Below, piece after piece: positions 34,350 to 43,371 of a DNA stretch of 64,000 bases. The translations under genes were made by a program, and so were the position numbers. The stretch is from Arthrobacter sp. U41 (GTDB lineage Bacteria; Actinomycetota; Actinomycetes; Actinomycetales; Micrococcaceae), in the NCBI RefSeq assembly GCF_007679325.1, contig NZ_VEGI01000001.1, positions 1,736,001 through 1,800,000 of the forward strand, given 5' to 3'. The notes below the pieces were generated by a model. The model was given only the letters and a program-made list of their open reading frames with translations, was not told the DNA's origin and did no database searches. Within the stretch, counting starts at the first letter, position 1, and every line of letters begins with the position of its first letter.

Positions 34350-35648
34350 TCAGCCGCCGATGAACCGGTTCCGCCCGGCGCGGTAGCCGAACACCGCGGC
34401 CAGCGAGCCCACGATGAGGAACAGCACGCCGGCGGCCGCGAAGGACCCCGTGGCCTGGTGCAACTGCCCCACCATCAAAGTGCCGGTGGAGCCCACGCCG
34501 TAGCCCACGCCCTGCATCATGCCGGACAGGTGAGCGGCGGTGTGCCCGTCCCGGGTGCGGACCATGATCATGGTCAGCGCGACGGCGGTCAGACTGCCTT
34601 GGCCCAGGCCCAGCAGCCCGGTCCACAGCCAGATCAGCTCGAGCGGGCCGAAGATACTCAGGGCGAAGCCGGCACCGGTCATCAGCGCCACCACGGTATT
34701 GATGCCGCGCTGGTCCCGGAATCGGGTGGCGAGCGCCGGCGCAAACAGTGACCCCAGCATCTGCAGCACGATCGAGACGGAGACGATCACCCCGGCCGTG
34801 CCGCCGTCCACGCCGCGTTCGCGCAGGATCGGCGCCAGCCAGGCGAACACACTGAAGGACATCATCGCCTGCAGCACCATGAAGATGGTCACTTGCCAGG
34901 CAATGCCCGAGCGCCACACGTTCACGCCGCCGTGCGACGTCCGGTGCCGGCCGTGGCGCTGCCGGATCGCGACCGGCAGGAACAGCAGCAGAACGACGCC
35001 GGCCGGCAGCGCCCAGAACCGTAGCGCCGCGGTCCACTCCCCTGTCGCGCTGAACACCGGGTAGGTGAAACCGGCGCCGAGGGCCGCGGAGGCGCAGATC
35101 GCGGTGGTGTAGAGGCCGCCCATCAGGCCGAGCCGGTGCGGGAAATCCCGCTTCACCAGGCCGGGAAGCAGCACATTGCAGAGGGCGATCGCGGCGCCGC
35201 AGGCCGCCGTCCCGGCCAGCAGCGCCGGGAGGTGCCCGGCGTCGCCGGCGTCCAGGGGCCGCAGCAGCAGTCCGGCGGTGAGCACCGCCATGGCGCCCAG
35301 CAACACACGTTCGGCGCCGAAGCGGCGGGCCAGGACGGGCGCCAGCGGCGCGAAAACTCCTAGCAGCGTCACCGGCACGGTGGTGAGGACCACCACCGCC
35401 CAGCCCGGCAGCCCGGCGTCGGCCGTCACCTCCGGAAGCACTGCGGAGAAGCTGGAGAAGACCGTACGCAGGTTCAGCCCGATCAGGACCAGGCACACAC
35501 CGAGGTAGGCCAGAGCGCGGCGGCTGGCCACCCGCGTGGGTTCCGCCGCCGGGACGTCGTCGATTTCGGCGTCCACCAGCGTGCCCCGGCGGCCGCCGGC
35601 CTCGATGCCGCTGACGGCGGACTCCTGGGAGTTCTTCGGTACAGTCAC
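34350..35648 (-). CDS. CynX/NimT family MFS transporter
   Basis: 432 residues, twelve helices after a ~45-residue soluble N-terminus. The opening helix YLGVCLVLIGLNLRTVFSSF and the following PEVTADAGLP are the family hallmark of cyanate permease-like CynX and nitroimidazole-associated NimT carriers. The substrate of most members is unknown. GTG start at 35648 with weak ribosome site; an ATG alternative in frame is not visible nearby. Confidence 0.9.
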   Translation of the reverse strand: MTVPKNSQESAVSGIEAGGRRGTLVDAEIDDVPAAEPTRVASRRALAYLGVCLVLIGLNLRTVFSSFSAVLPEVTADAGLPGWAVVVLTTVPVTLLGVFAPLAPVLARRFGAERVLLGAMAVLTAGLLLRPLDAGDAGHLPALLAGTAACGAAIALCNVLLPGLVKRDFPHRLGLMGGLYTTAICASAALGAGFTYPVFSATGEWTAALRFWALPAGVVLLLFLPVAIRQRHGRHRTSHGGVNVWRSGIAWQVTIFMVLQAMMSFSVFAWLAPILRERGVDGGTAGVIVSVSIVLQMLGSLFAPALATRFRDQRGINTVVALMTGAGFALSIFGPLELIWLWTGLLGLGQGSLTAVALTMIMVRTRDGHTAAHLSGMMQGVGYGVGSTGTLMVGQLHQATGSFAAAGVLFLIVGSLAAVFGYRAGRNRFIGG

Positions 35649-35725
35649 GGACCCATTCTGGCAGGCCCATCGCCGCAGGCGTTGTCAACAGCGGCCATGC
35701 CACCAGCGCGCTGCGGGCGGTCCCG

Positions 35726-36329
35726 TCAACTCCGGCTGATGACCAGGTAACGTTCGTCGCTGATCTCCTTTCCCCACAGCGACGGGTCAGTCAGCGGCAC
35801 GACGTCGGCGCGGCTGCGGTGCCGGAGGACAAGTTCCCGGCACGTCCCCGACGCAATGCCGGCGCCGGTGCCCCACAGTCCTTCCACCAGGAGCATGGTT
35901 CCGGGGGTACGCAGGAGCCTCGTCCACCGGCCGAGGGCGTCGTCCGGATCCGGGAGCGCCCACAGCACATGGCGGACCAGCACAACGTCGCAGCTTGCCG
36001 GGAGGTAGGGCGGTTCAGAAGCATCACCTTGCAGGAACTCAACCGCAGGAAGCCCGGCGCTGGCGCAGCGGCGGCCTTGGCACGGGCGGCTGCAACCATC
36101 CGGCCGGAGAGGTCCAGGCCCCTGATGCGGTGCCCCGCCTCCGCCAGCAGCACGGACAAGCTGCCGGTCCCGCAGCCCAGATCCGCCACCTCGCTGCCGG
36201 GTTGGGAAATGAGCGGCAGGATAAGTTCCGCCCAGGCCCGGCGGACGCCGGGATCCAGCAGCCGTGATCGGCTTCCCGGTCGAAGTCCGCCGCCTGACCG
36301 TCCCAGTACTCGCGTGTTGCGTCGATCAT
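35726..36329 (-). pseudogene. class I methyltransferase broken by two single-base deletions
   Basis: Starts at an ATG at 36329 (MIDATREYWDGQAADFDREA). Continuous homology to a SAM methyltransferase requires a frame change near 36255-36270, after which VADLGCGTGSLSVLLAEAGH gives motif I, and another near 36040-36065, after which VVLVRHVLWALPDPDDAL and the C-terminus ISDERYLVISRS follow to the stop at 35726. Each shift is explained by one missing base. Everything else looks intact, so this is either a very recent pseudogene or two errors in the assembly. It is divergent from trmB. Confidence 0.8.
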
Positions 36330-36414
36330 GCGGACAGTCTGCCACGCACCCCGGACAGCAACAGTGCCCCGGGACCAGCCTGCCGGACGGCGGAACTCCA
36401 CTATTCTGGAAGGG

Positions 36415-37338
36415 ATGAGTGAATCCCCAGAATTCCCCGAAACGCCGCAGCCACCGCGCCCGGTGACCCCCGGCAGCCAGGCCTCCTTCGGCACGTATGG
36501 AGGCCGTCCGGTCAGCTTTGTGCGCCGCGGCACCAGGTTGCAGGGCCGCCGGCAGGTTGCGTGGGAGGAGCATTCCGACCGGTGGGCGGTCGACGTCCCG
36601 CGCCACGTCGCCAACACCTCCGTGCATCCGGACTACGTCTTCGACGCCGAAGCCGAGTTCGGCCGCAAGGCACCGCTGATTGTGGAGATCGGCTCGGGGC
36701 TCGGCGACGCCGTCTGCCACGCCGCCGAGGAGAACCCGGACAAGGACTTCCTTGCCGTCGAGGTGTACACCCCGGGACTGGCCAACACCCTGATCAAAAT
36801 CAACAGCCGAGGCCTGAGCAACGTCCGCGTTGTGGAGGCGAATGCCCCCGAGGTGCTCGCCACCATGCTGCCGCCCGGTTCCGTGACGGAACTCTGGGTC
36901 TTCTTCCCGGACCCCTGGCACAAGTCACGGCACCACAAGCGCCGCCTCATCCAGCCCGCGTTCGCCGAGCTCGCCGCACGCGCCCTCAAGCCGGGCGGCC
37001 TCTGGCGCATCGCGACGGACTGGTCCAACTACGCAGTCCACGTGCGGGAGGTCCTGGCCGGCTCCCCCGACTTCGAGAACCTGCACGACGGCGAGCGCAG
37101 CGGCCCGGAGAGCCCCCTGACCCAGGTGTGGGAATCCGGCGTCGAATCCCTCGTGGGCGGTGCCCCGGTCAAGGAGGGCCGCGCCCCGGTGAGCACCGAA
37201 CACACCGGACCGAACGAGGGCATCGACGAGGCCGGCGGCTGGGCGCCGCGGTTCGACGGCCGGATCCTGACGAGTTTTGAGAACAAGGCGCACGAGGCGG
37301 GCCGGCTGATCTTCGACCTCAGCTACCGCCGCCGGTAG
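36415..37338 (+). CDS. trmB: tRNA (guanine-N7-)-methyltransferase
   Basis: 307 residues. It methylates N7 of G46 in tRNA with S-adenosylmethionine. Diagnostic segments are VEIGSGLGDAVCHAAEE (motif I), and FFPDPWHKSRHHKRRL, which is essentially unique to TrmB. It is longer than enterobacterial TrmB because of a basic N-terminal region of ~65 residues (PVSFVRRGTRLQGRRQ), as usual in actinobacteria. The ATG at 36415 directly follows GGAAGGG, spacing that is tight; upstream in-frame starts lack support. Confidence 0.96.
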   Translation: MSESPEFPETPQPPRPVTPGSQASFGTYGGRPVSFVRRGTRLQGRRQVAWEEHSDRWAVDVPRHVANTSVHPDYVFDAEAEFGRKAPLIVEIGSGLGDAVCHAAEENPDKDFLAVEVYTPGLANTLIKINSRGLSNVRVVEANAPEVLATMLPPGSVTELWVFFPDPWHKSRHHKRRLIQPAFAELAARALKPGGLWRIATDWSNYAVHVREVLAGSPDFENLHDGERSGPESPLTQVWESGVESLVGGAPVKEGRAPVSTEHTGPNEGIDEAGGWAPRFDGRILTSFENKAHEAGRLIFDLSYRRR

Positions 37339-37497
37339 GCCAGGTCCGTCTCCGGCGGCCCCGCGTGCCGCCCCGCCGGTGCCCGGATTCAGGGATGCTG
37401 TTCCCGGGCGGCTCCGCGTGGCACGATTACCGAAGATGAAAGAACCGGGCGAAAACGGAAGTCCGGCAGAACCACCGAGTCAGCTGAGGAATCCACC

Positions 37498-38316
37498 ATC
37501 AAAAGAGAACTGAAAACCGCCGCGGACACTGCGGAAGGCATCACCAATTCCCGTGCACTGGAGCTGGTGGCCAGGGCTGGTTTTGCCGTCAGCGGCATCC
37601 TGCACCTCCTCATCGGAGTGGTCGCGATCCGGCTCGCCATGGGCGGCCAGGGCAAGGCCGACGTCAGCGGGGCCGTGGAGCAGCTCGGCGGTCAGCCGGC
37701 CGGTCCGCTGCTGTTGTGGACATCGTTCGCGGCGTGTGTGGCCCTCGCCATCTGGCAGGTCAGCGACGCCATCTTTGATTTCGAGCACCTGCCGGCCAAG
37801 AAGAAACTGGCCAAGAAGCTCAAGGCCGCACTCCAGGCCGTGGTCTATGCAGGCCTTGCCATCACGTTGTTCTCGTTCGCCCGCGGCGCCGGCACTGACC
37901 AAGGCAGCTCGACGAGCGATCTCACGGCCTCCCTGCTGAAAGCCCCCGGAGGCGTCGCCCTCCTGCTCGCCATCGGAGCGGCCGTGGCGGTCACCGGCGT
38001 CGTGTACGCCATCCGGGGCTTCCGCCAGTCCTTCGCCAAACACCTCCGCCTCCCGGCCTCGGAGAAGGCTAGGAAAGCGGTGACGGTCCTGGGCGTCGTC
38101 GGCTATGCGGCCAAGGGCGTCGCCCTGCTGCTGGTTGGGCTGCTGGTCATCATCGCCACCATCAAAGCGAACCCCGAGGAATCAACGGGGATCGACGGCG
38201 GGTTGAAGGCCCTCCGCGAACAGCCGTTCGGCGTGTACATGCTGGCCGCCGTCGGCATCGGCCTGATCTGCTACGGCGTCTTCATGATGGTGCGGGCGAA
38301 ACTCGCCAAGATGTAG
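37498..38316 (+). CDS. DUF1206 membrane protein; apparent ATC start
   Basis: About 272 residues, six transmembrane helices arranged as three repeated pairs, as in DUF1206: ARAGFAVSGILHLLIGVVAI, VVYAGLAITLF and LGVVGYAAKGVALLLVG begin the three repeats. The family's N-terminal helix continues upstream of the first GTG (37567) to a point where a GAGGA ribosome site lies at ideal distance from ATC AAA AGA at 37498; no ATG, GTG or TTG is in frame there. An ATG at 37436 is in another frame. So the start is either the rare ATC, the later GTG, or the gene is damaged at its start codon. Confidence 0.82.
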   Translation: MKRELKTAADTAEGITNSRALELVARAGFAVSGILHLLIGVVAIRLAMGGQGKADVSGAVEQLGGQPAGPLLLWTSFAACVALAIWQVSDAIFDFEHLPAKKKLAKKLKAALQAVVYAGLAITLFSFARGAGTDQGSSTSDLTASLLKAPGGVALLLAIGAAVAVTGVVYAIRGFRQSFAKHLRLPASEKARKAVTVLGVVGYAAKGVALLLVGLLVIIATIKANPEESTGIDGGLKALREQPFGVYMLAAVGIGLICYGVFMMVRAKLAKM

Positions 38317-38358
38317 GGCCCGACGGCGGCGCTCCCGCCGCCTGGCTCCCGCCGAATG

Positions 38359-40137
38359 TCAGGGCTTGAAGTCGTCGTGGACCACAACCCTCGACAGCTC
38401 AATCGTTCCGTCCGGCAGGCGCCAGAAGTGCAGCCGGCGGGCCGACGCCACGTTCTGCTCGATCGCCGCGCGGAAGCATTTCGCCCCGTCCCCGCGTGCC
38501 ACCTGGGCCGCGTCGCCGCTCCCGCTGGTCCGCAGCGCATGGATTTCCCGCGCGGCGTTCCGCTCCGCCACTCCGGTGAGGACCTCCACCGCGGCCTTCA
38601 GCGCCTTGCCCACCACGCCGGGTTCGGTGAAGCCGTAGAGGGATGCCGCAAACCGGGGGCCCGCCGTCCAGTCTGAAGGCAGCTGCAGCCGCGCCTTGTC
38701 GCATGCGGGTACGTTCTTGGCCCAGGCGAGGTACACATCGTGCCGCAGCCGCTCCTCGTCGGTCACGAACAGCCCCGCCGAATCAGCGGCCAGTGCGCGC
38801 TTGAGCACCTGCTGCGTCCGGCGTTTGTAGGCCCGCAGACCGAGGAGCTCATCCTGCCGCCGGACGAGCCGGTCCGCCGCGTCCTCCAACGCCGCCCCGG
38901 CGGCCTCCGCGATTTGTTTTTCCGCGTCGAGTTCCGCCCGGAGGGCATCGAGCTCCTGCTGGACGCTGACGAGCCTGGCCCCTGCCTGGCTGGCGGCGGC
39001 AACCAGCTCCTGCAGGGCTGCCACCTTCCGCCGCTCCGCTTCCAGCTGGAGCTGCGCGGTCATCAGGGCTGCCGACGCTTTGGGGGCGGGAAGTGCAGTT
39101 GCCGCGGAGCCGCCGTCGGGCACCGCGGCAACGGCCGCTGTTACCTGCGGGGCGCCGGTCCCCCCGGCCGGGAACGTCCGGCCCGAGGCGGGCTGGCCGG
39201 TGAGGTGCCTGCCGGGCAGCAGCCAGGGCGTGCCGCCGGTCAACAGCGCGGGTGCTTCCTCGACGGCGGCGTCATCGTCGACGTCGAGCAGCGACAGCAC
39301 CACCGCCCCGTGTTCCCGCAGGAACCGCGCCACCACCACTTCGCCTTCCGTCACCAGGCTGTCCACCGTGTCGAGGGGGTTGGACGAGACCCGGGTCTGT
39401 TCAACGGTCCAGCTTGATCCGGGATAGAGGGTGAGCTTCGCGCTCCTGGCGCTCACTTGTTCCGCCAGGGCGAGGACCAGATCCCCGGACCGGTACAGGT
39501 CCGCGAGCCGGGGAGTCGTCCGCAGGTCCTTGATATCAAGCGTCTTGTCGTCGTCGTTGAGTACCCCCTCGACGGCCTGGCCAAGCGCCAGCATCCAATC
39601 GAGGCGGACCGGCGGGGACACGTGCTCGCGCTGGATCGTGCAGCAGCTGCCATCGCCGAGTTCCACGATGGCCCGGGACCCGGCGCTGGCGAAAGCCTTG
39701 ACCGTACCCCGGACGCGCCGGGGCACGGTGCGGACCGGCGGAGCCTTCGGCGGAACCACGGTGATCAGGTTCAGCACGTCCTCGATGATGTCCTCGGCCG
39801 CGCGGACAGCAGCCCGGCGGTCCCGCGCCATCCGGAGCGGACTCCGGTGCACGTCCGCCATCCAGCGAAGATCCTCCGCGTAGACGCGAGCCGCGTTGCC
39901 GAACACGTGTGCCCCGTACGGCAGGCTGTCGCCGAACGCATAGCTCTCCGGACCGTTTTCCAGCCAAAAGACTTCGGCCAGGTCCCCCACCTCCCGGGCG
40001 ATATGTTCAACGTCGATCCGGTTGTCCCGCTGGTCCGGATGCCAGGAAACAACCGCCGCCGGTTTGGTCCGCCCGGCGGCCGTCAGGCGCAGAGCGAGTT
40101 CTTTCCCGGAAGTGACAACCACATAACCCTGTTCCAT
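38359..40137 (-). CDS. large multidomain protein of unknown function
   Basis: 592 residues from an ATG preceded by GGGGA. I do not recognise the family. An N-terminal ~110-residue alpha/beta region ends in GAHVFGNAARVYAEDL. A region at about 125-240 looks like a beta-barrel of the OB/S1 kind (RVRGTVKAFASAGSRAIVELG and HVSPPVRLDWMLALGQAVEG). A Pro/Ala linker precedes a coiled coil at about 360-440 (LEAERRKVAALQELV, ALRAELDAEKQIAE). The C-terminal ~80 residues are compact and end LHFWRLPDGTIELSRVVVHD. No membrane segment. The modular layout hints at a scaffold or an effector of stress or defence, but nothing in the neighbours confirms that. Confidence 0.85.
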   Translation of the reverse strand: MEQGYVVVTSGKELALRLTAAGRTKPAAVVSWHPDQRDNRIDVEHIAREVGDLAEVFWLENGPESYAFGDSLPYGAHVFGNAARVYAEDLRWMADVHRSPLRMARDRRAAVRAAEDIIEDVLNLITVVPPKAPPVRTVPRRVRGTVKAFASAGSRAIVELGDGSCCTIQREHVSPPVRLDWMLALGQAVEGVLNDDDKTLDIKDLRTTPRLADLYRSGDLVLALAEQVSARSAKLTLYPGSSWTVEQTRVSSNPLDTVDSLVTEGEVVVARFLREHGAVVLSLLDVDDDAAVEEAPALLTGGTPWLLPGRHLTGQPASGRTFPAGGTGAPQVTAAVAAVPDGGSAATALPAPKASAALMTAQLQLEAERRKVAALQELVAAASQAGARLVSVQQELDALRAELDAEKQIAEAAGAALEDAADRLVRRQDELLGLRAYKRRTQQVLKRALAADSAGLFVTDEERLRHDVYLAWAKNVPACDKARLQLPSDWTAGPRFAASLYGFTEPGVVGKALKAAVEVLTGVAERNAAREIHALRTSGSGDAAQVARGDGAKCFRAAIEQNVASARRLHFWRLPDGTIELSRVVVHDDFKP

Positions 40138-40251
40138 AACGAATCCCCATTCGCAGGTGCGGACGTCCATGCCGCAGGTGGCGGAGAGGCCGACGGCTCT
40201 CCCACCATGAGTAGAACAGGGGGCTCTGACAAAGTAGCCGGACCGCCGCCG

Positions 40252-40929
40252 TTACCCGTGCGGCACGGCGATGACGGCCATGGTCTCCTGTTGCGCGTTC
40301 CGCATCTCGACGCTGGCGATGTTGGTCAGCTGCAGGGGCGTGGCCCCGGTGATCCGTACCCTGCCGCTGGGCGTGGCCGTCCAGGAGCAGGCCCGGTCTT
40401 CACCGCCGTCGCTGTCTGTCACCCACAGTGACAAGGTGCCGTCCACCGGCAGGCTCCGGCCCTCAACCGCGAGCTCCGTACCCCAGGTCTTCTTGACCAT
40501 GCCCACCGTGACCTGCAGTCCGTCGCCGGCCTGGACGGAGTAGCTGGCGTCCGGTTTGGGGGGCGGGTTGAACAGCGGCGCGGCCAGGATCCCCAACGCG
40601 AGGCACGCCGCGGCCGCCGCAGCCAGCGCCGCGCTCCAGCGGAGCCGTGCTTTCCGCCGCCGCGTGGCGAGCTGGTCGAGCAGCCGCCGCGGCGCGGCAG
40701 CCGGCGCGGGAACCGACGTCGCCGGTTCCCGCCCGGCCGCCGTGCCGAGGGCGACGGCGTCGGGCACCGGGAGCGCGTCCAGGAGCGCCGGGAGGCTGGC
40801 CAGTTCGTCCAGCTCATGCCGGCATTCCGGGCAACGGCCCAGGTGCTGCTCAAAGAGGGCGGCTTCCTCAGGCTCCAGGCCGCCCAGCAGATAGGCGCCC
40901 AGCAGCTGGTGCGGTTCTGTGGCACTCAC
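40252..40929 (-). CDS. anti-sigma factor with zinc-binding ZAS domain
   Basis: 225 residues. The N-terminal ZAS motif is His29-x3-Cys33-x2-Cys36 (HLGRCPEC) in a helical domain that holds the cognate sigma factor. One transmembrane segment at about 98-119 follows, then an extracytoplasmic beta-rich domain of the RskA type with DGTLSLWVTDSDGG. Signal outside the membrane would release the sigma factor, probably by regulated proteolysis. GTG start at 40929 overlaps the sigma stop by four bases (GTGA), so partner synthesis is coupled. Confidence 0.93.
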   Translation of the reverse strand: MSATEPHQLLGAYLLGGLEPEEAALFEQHLGRCPECRHELDELASLPALLDALPVPDAVALGTAAGREPATSVPAPAAAPRRLLDQLATRRRKARLRWSAALAAAAAACLALGILAAPLFNPPPKPDASYSVQAGDGLQVTVGMVKKTWGTELAVEGRSLPVDGTLSLWVTDSDGGEDRACSWTATPSGRVRITGATPLQLTNIASVEMRNAQQETMAVIAVPHG

Positions 40930-41426
40930 CGTTGCACCCCCATTTCATCAAGGATCGTCCGGAGGGCGCGCACGGCGTAGAACGCCCGGGACTTCACCGT
41001 TCCGCTCGGAATGTGCAAACTGACCGACGCCTCCTGGACCGTGTAGCGGCGGTAGTGGAGTGCCACCAGAACGTCCCGGTGCTCCGCGCTGAGCCGCAGC
41101 AGTGCCTCTTCCATCAGGACCTTGTTGAGGAGTTCATCCACGCGTTCCGCCCCGCCCGCCGGGTCGGCCAGTTCGTGGTCCGTCGTCTCGCGCGGCCGGC
41201 GCTGGGCCTTGCGGTAGTTGTCGATCATGATGTTCCGGGCCGTCCTGAACAGGTAGCTCCGCAGGCTTCCCGTAATGTGAGGGGCCTGCTGCCAGACCCG
41301 TAGGACGGTCTCCTGCACGATGTCATCTGTCAGCTGCGGGTCGCGGCAGGCGCTGAGGACGAAGCGCCGGAGGGCGGTCCCGTGGTCGCGGTAGATCGCT
41401 GCCACCACGTCTTCGTCCAGCGGCAT
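40926..41426 (-). CDS. ECF-type RNA polymerase sigma factor
   Basis: 166 residues: region 2 at about 10-80 (RDPQLTDDIVQETVLRVWQ, SYLFRTARNIMIDNYRK) and region 4 at about 105-155 (LSAEHRDVLVALHYR, then the helix-turn-helix SVSLHIPSGTVKSR). No region 3, so a group 4 factor. It is encoded upstream of and overlaps its membrane anti-sigma. Its own promoter and that of the divergent lipoprotein share the same -35 GTGAACC and -10 CGTCGTAA with 16 bp between, so it very likely recognises this pair and activates itself. Confidence 0.95.
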   Translation of the reverse strand: MPLDEDVVAAIYRDHGTALRRFVLSACRDPQLTDDIVQETVLRVWQQAPHITGSLRSYLFRTARNIMIDNYRKAQRRPRETTDHELADPAGGAERVDELLNKVLMEEALLRLSAEHRDVLVALHYRRYTVQEASVSLHIPSGTVKSRAFYAVRALRTILDEMGVQR

Positions 41427-41492
41427 GACCGCCCTCCCTGGCCCTGAGGTTTCCGCACTGTTCCGCGCTCTCCGGTTTCGGCGCTTCTGTCC

Positions 41493-41523
41493 TTACGACG
41501 TGCGGGCCGCCGGAAAGGTTCAC
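41493..41523 (-). promoter_or_regulatory. ECF promoter of the sigma/anti-sigma operon
   Basis: On the minus strand GTGAACC (41523-41517) and CGTCGTAA (41500-41493) are separated by 16 bp. The identical pair with the identical spacing is found on the plus strand at 41561-41591, in front of the lipoprotein. An AAC in the -35 and CGT-type -10 are typical of ECF sigma promoters. Confidence 0.82.
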
Positions 41524-41560
41524 GCCGCCCCGGATTCCGGTGCGAAGTCCGGGACCTGCT

Positions 41561-41591
41561 GTGAACCATTCTTCCCCCGGCGGCGTCGTAA
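41561..41591 (+). promoter_or_regulatory. ECF promoter of the lipoprotein gene
   Basis: GTGAACC (41561-41567), 16-bp spacer, CGTCGTAA (41584-41591). It matches the promoter of the divergent sigma operon in both elements and spacing; the transcript would begin about 45 bases upstream of the lipoprotein ATG. Confidence 0.82.
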
Positions 41592-41641
41592 CGGTTAGCG
41601 TCGGCCGGGCCAGCCGGCCGGTCCGAGTCAAGGATCAGCAG

Positions 41642-42172
41642 ATGAAAAAGAGTTTCAGCATCGGTCTGTCCACCTTCGCCCTCGCCGCCCTGCTGTCCGG
41701 CTGCGCCGGCACTGGCGGAACCGCCACGTCGCCGACGACGACGGCCGGCAGCCCAGCGGCTCCGACGTCGACGTCCGCGCCGGCGACGTCCGCTCCGGCT
41801 GCGGCCACCGCGGACCTGAAAATCGCGGAATCCACCGCCGGGCCGATCGTGGTGGACGGCGAGGGCATGAGCGTCTACTACTACACCAAGGACGTCAAGG
41901 ACTCCGGGACAAGCGCCTGCACCGGCGGCTGCCTCGAAGCGTGGCCCCCGGTCCTCGCCGCGTCGGACACACCAACGGTCGACGGCGTCACCGCCACCGT
42001 GGGCACCATCGCCACCCCCGATGGCAAGAAACAGCTGACCGTCAACGGGATGCCCGTGTACTACTACGCCGAGGACAAGGCAGCCGGGGACATCACGGGC
42101 CAGGGCGTCGGCGGCGTCTGGTATCTCGTGGCGCCTTCCGGTGAAATGATCACCGCGGCCGCCGGGTACTGA
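41642..42172 (+). CDS. PF03640-type repeat lipoprotein
   Basis: 176 residues. Lipoprotein signal with lipobox LLSGC (Cys21), a Thr/Ser/Ala/Pro tether to about 60, then two copies of the secreted repeat PF03640: GEGMSVYYYTKDV with CTGGCLEAWPPVLA, and NGMPVYYYAEDKAAGD ending in WYLVAPSG. The two cysteines in ACTGGC probably form a disulfide. These lipoproteins face outward from the membrane; function is unknown, with suggested links to redox or envelope stress. Its promoter shows it belongs to the regulon of the divergent ECF sigma factor. AAGGA lies eight bases before the ATG. Confidence 0.92.
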   Translation: MKKSFSIGLSTFALAALLSGCAGTGGTATSPTTTAGSPAAPTSTSAPATSAPAAATADLKIAESTAGPIVVDGEGMSVYYYTKDVKDSGTSACTGGCLEAWPPVLAASDTPTVDGVTATVGTIATPDGKKQLTVNGMPVYYYAEDKAAGDITGQGVGGVWYLVAPSGEMITAAAGY

Positions 42173-42208
42173 CCTGCAGTCGGCCGGTCCCGGCGGCCGG
42201 GAGTGGGC

Positions 42209-43081
42209 TCAGTCGTCCTGGTGCGCGAACTCGACGGCGGCCAGAATCTCCTTGGTGTCCGGGTGGATCATGACCGCTTCGTCCTCACCGTCCAGCATGA
42301 GGAACTCGCCCTGGTCCGTGGTGAAATGCCAGGCCAGGGAGGTCTGGCCGTCATGTTCATAGTTGGGGTCGCCCATGGTGATTTTCAGGAGCGTGTGGCC
42401 GGCGACGTCGCAGAGCTCGCGGATGATTACTTCGAACTCCGGGGCATCCAGCAGGTCATCCTCGGCGGCCTCGGCCTGGCGTTCCGCGAGGTTGGGGATG
42501 CGGGACACACGTTCGGCGATGTGGTGGTCCAGCTCCTCCTCGTCCAGGATGAGGAGGTCCGCCTGGCTCCGGAGCCAGGCGGCGTTGAGCGCGACGATGT
42601 CCTCGGTTTCCAGCAGGGTGTCGAACTCGCCGTCGAGCTCTTCCATGAGCCGGACGGCGTCCGTGACGCCGCCGTCGGTGTCCCCGTCCAGCTCCGTGTC
42701 CCCGTCGAGGTACGCGGCTGCTTCCTCCTCGGAGAGTGAGTCGAAGGCCGCCGTGCTGCGGTTGAAGAGATCCAGGTGCGCGGCGGCGGCCATCCCCTCC
42801 AGACCGGCCCGGATGAAGGCGTCGATCTCCTCGCGTTCGGGCGCGGTGAACACGTACTGCGCGAACCCGCCGCCCAGCGACTGCGTCAGGTAGAAGTCAA
42901 CGTAGTAGCTGCGCAGTGCAGCCGTCGCGATTTCCTCGATGTCCAGCAGCTCCGCGTACATCGTGTTGACCACGTCCACGTTCGCGTCGACGACGTCGGC
43001 GTCGCTGCCGTTGATGCACTCCCGCGGCAGGACCGTCGCGTACTTCGTGGCGGGAAGGGTGGTGGCAAGGCCGTTGCTCAT
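42209..43081 (-). CDS. DMP19/DUF4375-like protein
   Basis: 290 residues, strongly acidic. The N-terminal half is helical and includes ALRSYYVDFYLTQSLGGGFAQY, which matches the NGGF-Q-Y pattern of DMP19 (DUF4375) proteins. A very acidic stretch (about 125-150, YLDGDTELDGDTDGG) separates a C-terminal beta-rich part (HDGQTSLAWHFTTDQGEFLM). No signal peptide. GAGGA lies six bases before the ATG. Function unknown; the family assignment is by pattern and less certain than the gene itself. Confidence 0.72.
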   Translation of the reverse strand: MSNGLATTLPATKYATVLPRECINGSDADVVDANVDVVNTMYAELLDIEEIATAALRSYYVDFYLTQSLGGGFAQYVFTAPEREEIDAFIRAGLEGMAAAAHLDLFNRSTAAFDSLSEEEAAAYLDGDTELDGDTDGGVTDAVRLMEELDGEFDTLLETEDIVALNAAWLRSQADLLILDEEELDHHIAERVSRIPNLAERQAEAAEDDLLDAPEFEVIIRELCDVAGHTLLKITMGDPNYEHDGQTSLAWHFTTDQGEFLMLDGEDEAVMIHPDTKEILAAVEFAHQDD

Positions 43082-43371
43082 GGAAGATCCTCACTACAGA
43101 AGGCGGGTGGCGCTCCGAACCCTTTCAACGTACGTTGCGCCCCCGGTACTGCAGGTGAGCCGGAGCTGAACGGCCGGCGAAGTTTGGGTGCCCGGGGGTG
43201 TCCCGGGGCGGCATATCCGGGCGGGCCGTCGGGGGACCGTTAGGACGGTAAATGTCCGGGTATTTTTTGCGTCCGGGCACTGTCCAAAATTTGCCTTAGA
43301 CCCGTGGACTGGCATTTAAAATATAACTCGGTATGGTGATGGTAGATAGCGTTTAGAAAGGCGTGATTCCA

